A program made the position numbers and the translations under genes. 64,000 bases of DNA. Source: an uncultured Pelagibacteraceae bacterium. Lineage in GTDB: Bacteria > Pseudomonadota > Alphaproteobacteria > Pelagibacterales > Pelagibacteraceae. Numbering within the stretch: the first letter of the stretch is position 1; the number at the start of each line of letters is the position of its first letter. Location: NCBI GenBank assembly GCA_902517865.1, contig CABYDT010000003.1, forward strand, positions 99,306-163,305, written 5' to 3'. The notes under the pieces are model-generated. The model saw nothing but the letters and a program-made list of their open reading frames with translations, made no database searches and had not been told where the DNA came from. Below are positions 59,776-64,000 of the stretch, piece by piece.

Positions 59776-60487
59776 AATAGATTTCTTTAGCTCTCGTTAC
59801 GTCCATGTAGGAGTAATTAATTACTTTTAACTTATTATCTAAATCTATTTCAATAGGATTGCCAGTTGGTATCTCTAACTTAACAATCATCTTATCGGAA
59901 ATATTAAACAAATATTTACAAATAGCCCTCAAACTATTTCCATGAGCTGCAATCAAAACATTTTGTTCTGATTTTAAAACTGGTTCAATATTAGACTTAA
60001 AATATGGGACAGATCTTTCGTAGGTATTTTTTAAAGATTCTGTGTCTGGAATATCATTTGGATTTATTGAAGAATAGATTTTCATGTTTCTTGGATGATT
60101 TGGGTCCTTTTTATCTAATGGAGGAGGGGGCGTGTCGAAACTTCTTCTCCATATCATAATTTGTTTCTCGCCATGTTTGGTTGCCATTTCTGCTTTATTC
60201 AGTCCTTGTAAAGCGCCATAATGCCTTTCATTAAGTTGCCAAGCTTTAGTTACATTTTTTATAGGTTTATCAAGCTCTTCTATAAGATTTAATAATGTCT
60301 TAATTGCTCTTTTTTGAAAAGATGTGAATGCAAAATTGAAAATTATATTTTTCTTATTTATTAAATACCCTGCTTTTTTTGCTTCGCTTACTCCTTGTTC
60401 TGTTAAATCTGCATCACACCAACCAGTGAATCTATTTTCCAGATTCCATTGACTTTGTCCATGACGCAAAAGAATTAATTTAATCAT
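59765..60487 (-). CDS. gpmA: 2,3-bisphosphoglycerate-dependent phosphoglycerate mutase
   Basis: Interconverts 3- and 2-phosphoglycerate. 240 residues. The phosphohistidine is in LLRHGQSQWNLENRFTGW, a second motif is WQLNERHYGALQGLNK, and the second active-site histidine is in LIAAHGNSLRAICKYL. A long insertion with PPPPLDKKDPNHPRN is typical of the cofactor-dependent class. Convergent with murU; divergent from cutA across 28 bp. Confidence 0.96.
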   Translation of the reverse strand: MIKLILLRHGQSQWNLENRFTGWCDADLTEQGVSEAKKAGYLINKKNIIFNFAFTSFQKRAIKTLLNLIEELDKPIKNVTKAWQLNERHYGALQGLNKAEMATKHGEKQIMIWRRSFDTPPPPLDKKDPNHPRNMKIYSSINPNDIPDTESLKNTYERSVPYFKSNIEPVLKSEQNVLIAAHGNSLRAICKYLFNISDKMIVKLEIPTGNPIEIDLDNKLKVINYSYMDVTRAKEIYFNK

Positions 60488-60515
60488 TTTTAATTAATAT
60501 GTTAAATTTTTAAAT

Positions 60516-60830
60516 ATGAGCAACCATGTAATTTTATATATAACATGTAAGAACAATAAAGAAGCTATTTTAATATCAGATAAACTCATTAGTTCCAAAT
60601 TGATAGCTTGTGCAAATATTATTAAAAACGTCACATCAATATTTCGTTGGAAAAAAAAATTAACTAAAAATAAGGAAGTAATTTTACTTGCTAAAACGGC
60701 ACAAAAAAACGTCAAAAGAATAGAAAAGACTGTTAAAAAATTACATTCATATGATATCCCTTGTATTCTATTTTTAGAAATCAAATATGGCAACAAAGAG
60801 TTTTTAAAATGGATATCAACAAACACTTAA
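60516..60830 (+). CDS. cutA: Divalent-cation tolerance protein CutA
   Basis: 104 residues, ferredoxin-like trimeric CutA1 fold. ITCKNNKEAILISDKLISSKLIACANI is split over the first half, followed by the conserved FRWKKK tryptophan segment and ILLAKT, and the end KWISTNT fits the family tail. A nearly full-length open frame on the opposite strand (60494-60826) is only a shadow. Function in metal tolerance is family-based and uncertain. Its last 22 bases overlap the start of the next gene. Confidence 0.92.
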   Translation: MSNHVILYITCKNNKEAILISDKLISSKLIACANIIKNVTSIFRWKKKLTKNKEVILLAKTAQKNVKRIEKTVKKLHSYDIPCILFLEIKYGNKEFLKWISTNT

Positions 60831-61183
60831 AATTTGTTAAATACATTTTCTTCTTACTATTAATTCTTTTAATAGCAGTTTCAGTTTTCCCAGGCAATTT
60901 AGTAAACTTAATTTTAATAGGTGATGCATCAACTTCACCGTCGAGTGATAAGTTTAGTCACTTTATTTCATATTTTGTTTTATCTATTTTTGCATATTTA
61001 AGTTTTTACAATACTCATAAATTTATAAAAATTTTTATATTTTTAATGCTTCTTAGTATTATACTTGAAGTTGTACATTTAATCATTCCAAATAGGTATT
61101 ATGAAAATTTAGATTTGTTAATGAATGTTTGTGGAGTTGTTGCGGTATCAGTATTCTTTTATTATAATAAAAAATATGAGTGA
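60809..61183 (+). CDS. VanZ-like small membrane protein
   Basis: 124 residues from ATG 60809; earlier in-frame codons run deep into cutA. Four hydrophobic segments (about 9-29, 48-66, 70-88 and 103-118). DKFSHFISYFVLSIFAYLSF and the RYYENLDLLMNVCGVVA ending match the VanZ-like pattern (D-K-x2-H-F ... D-x2-x-N-x2-G). The biochemical role of such stand-alone VanZ-like proteins is unknown. It overlaps cutA by 22 bases and the zeta gene by 8 bases. Confidence 0.72.
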   Translation: MDINKHLKFVKYIFFLLLILLIAVSVFPGNLVNLILIGDASTSPSSDKFSHFISYFVLSIFAYLSFYNTHKFIKIFIFLMLLSIILEVVHLIIPNRYYENLDLLMNVCGVVAVSVFFYYNKKYE

Positions 61184-61484
61184 ATTTGACAAAAGACAAA
61201 AAGGTTTTGAAAAAAAACATGTAATGGATGAGGAAAAGAAATTTAAAATTGAGTCGAGAAGAAACAAATATATTGGAGAATGGGTTTCAGATATTTTAAA
61301 TTATAACGAAGATCAAAAAAAAAATTATATACAAGAAGTAATTAAAGCAGATTTTAAAGAGGCTGGTGACCAGGACGTTTTCAGAAAATTAAAAGAAGAT
61401 CTAAAGAGCAAAAATATACCTGATGACGAAATCAGGAAAAAGATGGATGAACTTAATGAAAAAGCTAAAACTGATTTTAGTTAA
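61176..61484 (+). CDS. F1F0-ATPase inhibitor zeta subunit (DUF1476)
   Basis: 102 residues from ATG 61176, overlapping the VanZ-like gene by 8 bases. Highly charged, helical protein beginning MSEFDKRQKGFEKKHVMDEE, the DUF1476 signature shared by all alphaproteobacterial zeta subunits; the basic/acidic N-terminus is the inhibitory segment in Paracoccus. It blocks ATP hydrolysis by the F1 motor in that organism. No other ATPase genes are nearby. Its presence is strong evidence for an alphaproteobacterial origin of the window. Confidence 0.9.
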   Translation: MSEFDKRQKGFEKKHVMDEEKKFKIESRRNKYIGEWVSDILNYNEDQKKNYIQEVIKADFKEAGDQDVFRKLKEDLKSKNIPDDEIRKKMDELNEKAKTDFS

Positions 61485-62103
61485 CTTTATTATTACTTAT
61501 TTTATTATTATAAATCCTATCAAAGCTCGAGAAACTATTTCTGGAAAGGTAAGAGTAATTGATGGGGATACAATCGTTATAAACGGATTTTTTCAAAAAG
61601 CCGGGACACCTGGAAAACAAATCAAGAATCAAAAGATAAGACTTTTTGGTATAGATGCACCAGAAATGAAACAAATTTGCAAAGATAATTTTGAAAAAAA
61701 ATACGAGTGTGGAGTAAAAAGCAAAGAGTTTTTAGAAAAATTAATTTTAAAAAAACTTATGACTCCAAAAAAATTTGGTGAGAAAGTTGAGAATAATTAC
61801 AATGTTACTTGCATTAGTAAAGGCAAGGATAGATATGGCCGAATATTGGGAATTTGCGGGTATGATTACTTTAACGCGAATAGTTTAACCTATAGTTTAA
61901 ATGGTTACATGGTGAAAATGGGACATGCAGTAGCTTATAAAAAATACTCTAAGATGTTTGAGAATCTAGAAAATGAGGCTAAAGAAAAAAGTAGAGGTAT
62001 TTGGTCGGGCAAATTCGAAAGACCTCATAATTGGAGAAAAAAAAATAAAACGAAAAAAAGTAAAATCCAAATATCACTACCTCCTTTTGTAATTATAAGA
62101 TAG
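61456..62103 (+). CDS. Exported staphylococcal-nuclease-like (thermonuclease) protein
   Basis: 215 residues from ATG 61456; ATG 61447 is an alternative. Hydrophobic signal peptide (about 4-24, ending PIKA) and an SNase domain (about 30-190). Family features are GKVRVIDGDTIVING (calcium-site aspartates), IRLFGIDAPEMKQICK (the catalytic arginine lies in IRLFGIDAPE), KDRYGRILGICGY (second arginine) and GIWSGKF. It probably degrades nucleic acid in the periplasm, useful for phosphorus scavenging (inference). Inserted cysteines (CKDNFEKKYECG) suggest an extracytoplasmic disulfide. Overlaps the zeta gene by 29 bases. Confidence 0.85.
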   Translation: MKKLKLILVNFIITYFIIINPIKARETISGKVRVIDGDTIVINGFFQKAGTPGKQIKNQKIRLFGIDAPEMKQICKDNFEKKYECGVKSKEFLEKLILKKLMTPKKFGEKVENNYNVTCISKGKDRYGRILGICGYDYFNANSLTYSLNGYMVKMGHAVAYKKYSKMFENLENEAKEKSRGIWSGKFERPHNWRKKNKTKKSKIQISLPPFVIIR

Positions 62104-62113
62104 AAATTTATTA

Positions 62114-62707
62114 ATGAAAAAAAATATTATCATTTGTTCACTATTTTTTTTTATTTCATCTTGTACATCAATTCCAAAAAACACATTAAATGTATGCAAC
62201 ATTTTTTCTGAAAAATATTTATGGTATAAATTTGCGAAGAAAACAGAGAGAAAATGGGGTGCGCCAATAGAGCTTCAAATGGCAATTATAAAAAAAGAGA
62301 GTGGATTTGATTGGTTAGCAAAGCCTGAAAGAACTAAAATTTTTAAGATTATACCATGGAAAAGGCCATCTAGTTCATTTGGATACTCCCAGGCTGTAAT
62401 TGGTACTTGGGATATGTATAAAAAATCTACAGGAAATACCTTAGCCTCTAGAGTATTATTTAAGGATTCTTCAGATTTTATAGGGTGGTATGTTAATCAA
62501 ACTTATAAAAGACTAAAAATTAGTAAAAAAAATTATTTTAGACAGTATTTGGCTTATCACGAGGGTTGGAAAAATTACAAGCACTATAATAAAAAGTCTA
62601 ATGTCGTAGGTTACGCAAAGCAAGTAAGTATTCAAGCTAAAAAATATAGGTCTCAATTAAATCGATGTAAGAGAAAATTAAATAAGAAGAAGTATATTAT
62701 ATTTTAA
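62114..62707 (+). CDS. Lytic-transglycosylase-like lipoprotein (SLT fold)
   Basis: 197 residues. A signal peptide ends ISSC with Cys17 as the lipidated residue. The single SLT-type domain has MAIIKKESGF with the putative catalytic Glu62, followed by SSFGYSQAVIGTWDMYK, the GxxQ part of the fold, and YLAYHEGWKNY, a typical AYHxG motif. It is expected to act on peptidoglycan at the outer-membrane face. A very basic C-terminus may bind surface polymers. The 3' end overlaps the convergent RND gene by 11 bases. Confidence 0.8.
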   Translation: MKKNIIICSLFFFISSCTSIPKNTLNVCNIFSEKYLWYKFAKKTERKWGAPIELQMAIIKKESGFDWLAKPERTKIFKIIPWKRPSSSFGYSQAVIGTWDMYKKSTGNTLASRVLFKDSSDFIGWYVNQTYKRLKISKKNYFRQYLAYHEGWKNYKHYNKKSNVVGYAKQVSIQAKKYRSQLNRCKRKLNKKKYIIF

Positions 62708-64000
62708 TCTGTTTTTTTAACTCAACTTCAACAGCATCAATTCTATCTGTATTTTTTCCAATCACTAAATACATGCTTGGAATAATATACAAAGTAAAAA
62801 AGGTTGTAAAAATCATCCCCATAAAAATAACTACTCCAATTGTTAGTCTGCTGGCCTCACCTGGTCCACTACCTAAAATTAAAGGTAAAACTCCGACGAT
62901 AGTTGACAATGATGTCATCAGTATCGGTCTAAACCTGATTTTCGATGCTTCAAGAACTGCTTCTTGAATTTTTTTACCAGAGACTCTTAATTGATTTGCA
63001 AACTCCACAATTAATATTCCATTTTTTGCAGATAAACCAATTAGTATTATTAATCCAATTTGACTGTAGATATTTAATGAGCTACCTGCAACTAGCAAAC
63101 CAATTAAACCACCAAATATTGCAAATGGAACACTCAACATAATTGTTAAAGGATGTCTCCAACTTTCAAATTGCGCTGCCATTGCAAGATAAGCTGTAAT
63201 TAAGGCTAAAACAAAAATTATATACAAGTCAAAGTTTGTTTTCTTATATTCTTCTGATGCGCCTTTGTAAGAAACTCTTGCATCCTCTGGAAGTTTATCA
63301 CTAACTATTTTGTTCAAGAATTTTAATGCCTCATCTATTGAATAGTTTTCCGAAATCCTGGCAGAAATTGTTACTGCTCGCTGTCGATCATATCGACTTA
63401 GCAGTGGAGCTGTTGCCTTTTCTGATATACTTACAATATTTGAGATTGGAATTAATTTTCCGGAGGTATTTGACCTCACATAAATTTTATTTAAATTCGA
63501 CGGTTCTTGTCTGTTTTTAATATCGCTTTGTAGAACGATCGAGTATTCTTTGCCTTGCTTTGTGAATTTGGTAACTTTTCTTGAACCAAACATTGTTTCA
63601 ATCGATCTTCCGATTGCTTGAATACTCACCCCAAGATCTGCAGCTTTTTCGTTATTAATTTCAATGTTTAGTTCTGGTTTATTGAGATTATAATCATCCT
63701 CTATACTTAATAAATTTGGGTTTTTCAAAGCCTCGGTTTTTACAATATTTTTCCAGTTTTCTAATTCTTCATAAGTATTTCCAAGAATTACAAATTGAAT
63801 TGGCTTTTCAACACCGCCAGCTCTAATTGCTTGTGGCATTACCGGGAAAGCTATGACCCCAGATACTTTGCTGATTTTTTGAAATGAATTCCTCAGTATA
63901 ACCTTGCCGTCTCTTTTTCTATCACTCCAATTTTCAAGTAAAACCAAAATAAATGATGAATTAACTTGCTTACTACTTCTACCAAATCCAGGAACTCTTA
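62697..64000 (-). CDS. RND-family efflux permease (AcrB/HAE1-type), C-terminal part; N-terminus beyond the window
   Basis: Proton-driven tripartite exporter subunit. 433 residues are visible and the frame stays open to the window edge (RVPGFGRSSKQVNSSFILVLLENW), so an apparent internal start near 63947 is not the true one. The visible part covers the second porter half and the last transmembrane bundle: NTYEELENWK..., SRYDRQRAVTISA, VSYKGASEEYKKT, then membrane segments with LTIMLSVPFAIFGGLIGLL, NGILIVEFANQLR and RFRPILMTSLSTIVGVLPLIL, the HAE1 signatures. Substrate is unknown. The 3' end overlaps the SLT lipoprotein by 11 bases. Confidence 0.94.
   Translation of the reverse strand, partial: RVPGFGRSSKQVNSSFILVLLENWSDRKRDGKVILRNSFQKISKVSGVIAFPVMPQAIRAGGVEKPIQFVILGNTYEELENWKNIVKTEALKNPNLLSIEDDYNLNKPELNIEINNEKAADLGVSIQAIGRSIETMFGSRKVTKFTKQGKEYSIVLQSDIKNRQEPSNLNKIYVRSNTSGKLIPISNIVSISEKATAPLLSRYDRQRAVTISARISENYSIDEALKFLNKIVSDKLPEDARVSYKGASEEYKKTNFDLYIIFVLALITAYLAMAAQFESWRHPLTIMLSVPFAIFGGLIGLLVAGSSLNIYSQIGLIILIGLSAKNGILIVEFANQLRVSGKKIQEAVLEASKIRFRPILMTSLSTIVGVLPLILGSGPGEASRLTIGVVIFMGMIFTTFFTLYIIPSMYLVIGKNTDRIDAVEVELKKQIKI

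Noticed and set aside
60494..60826. Minus-strand open frame of 110 codons almost fully covering cutA
   Set aside because: The plus-strand product has CutA family motifs, while the antisense product has none; low GC makes such shadows common.

Overview
The window comes from a streamlined, very AT-rich alphaproteobacterium, most likely a SAR11 (Pelagibacterales / Candidatus Pelagibacter) lineage. The evidence is the A/T-dominated composition, A- and K/N/I-rich proteins, coding on nearly every base with gaps usually under 100 bp, frequent 1-53 bp overlaps, and alphaproteobacterial gene orders (fur-miaB-phoH-ybeY-corC-lnt-metK-trmB; nusA-infB-rbfA-truB-rpsO-pnp; rpsT-dnaA-dnaN-recF-gyrB; chvI-chvG-ahcY-tsaE). 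I see no tRNA, rRNA, insertion sequence, prophage or CRISPR. No stretch over 300 bp lacks a gene; the longest gap is 176 bp (49300-49475).

Layout. 1-1675 (minus): 5' part of dnaK, preceded by grpE. 1736-7946: rph-rdgB, an LpoA-like periplasmic protein, rsmI plus a BON lipoprotein, and a malic enzyme fused to a phosphotransacetylase-like domain. 8019-28749 (plus): one 20.7 kb co-directional run from murJ to pnp, ending in an FkbM methyltransferase. It contains a divergent TsaB-like gene, a trmB interrupted at a 13-A run, and a perfect hairpin plus T-tract just before nusA. 28756-36405 (minus): ubiE-ubiB-coaBC-dut-thiF/moeB-SH3-fabA-fabB-fabI. 36426-45169 (plus): mutM, rpsT, dnaA, dnaN, recF, gyrB and a RegB redox kinase. 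45174-49299 (minus): a four-gene polyamine cluster (decarboxylase, deoxyhypusine-synthase-like protein, carbamoylputrescine amidase, agmatine deiminase). 49476-50039: RegA. 50028-51306 (minus): an ABC ATPase and BioY. 51346-59775 (plus): polA, chvI, chvG, ahcY, tsaE, amgK, murU. 59765-64000: gpmA, cutA, a VanZ-like protein, ATPase zeta inhibitor, a nuclease, a lytic-transglycosylase-like lipoprotein, and the C-terminal part of an RND permease that runs off the window.

Functionally this is mainly core information processing (replication initiation, translation, tRNA and rRNA modification, RNA decay), envelope synthesis (MurJ, Lnt, Fab, LpoA-like, AmgK/MurU) and methyl-cycle metabolism (MetK, AhcY). 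It also has two alphaproteobacterial two-component systems (RegB/RegA and ChvG/ChvI). The regB and regA genes are separated by the polyamine cluster, which lacks recognisable speD/speE and carries a deoxyhypusine-synthase homologue with the catalytic lysine retained. That cluster is the best candidate here for under-described biology.

Start codons: where an upstream TTG/GTG was possible I chose the ATG or family-consistent start and say so. Function calls rest on motifs and gene order read by eye; no database search was run.
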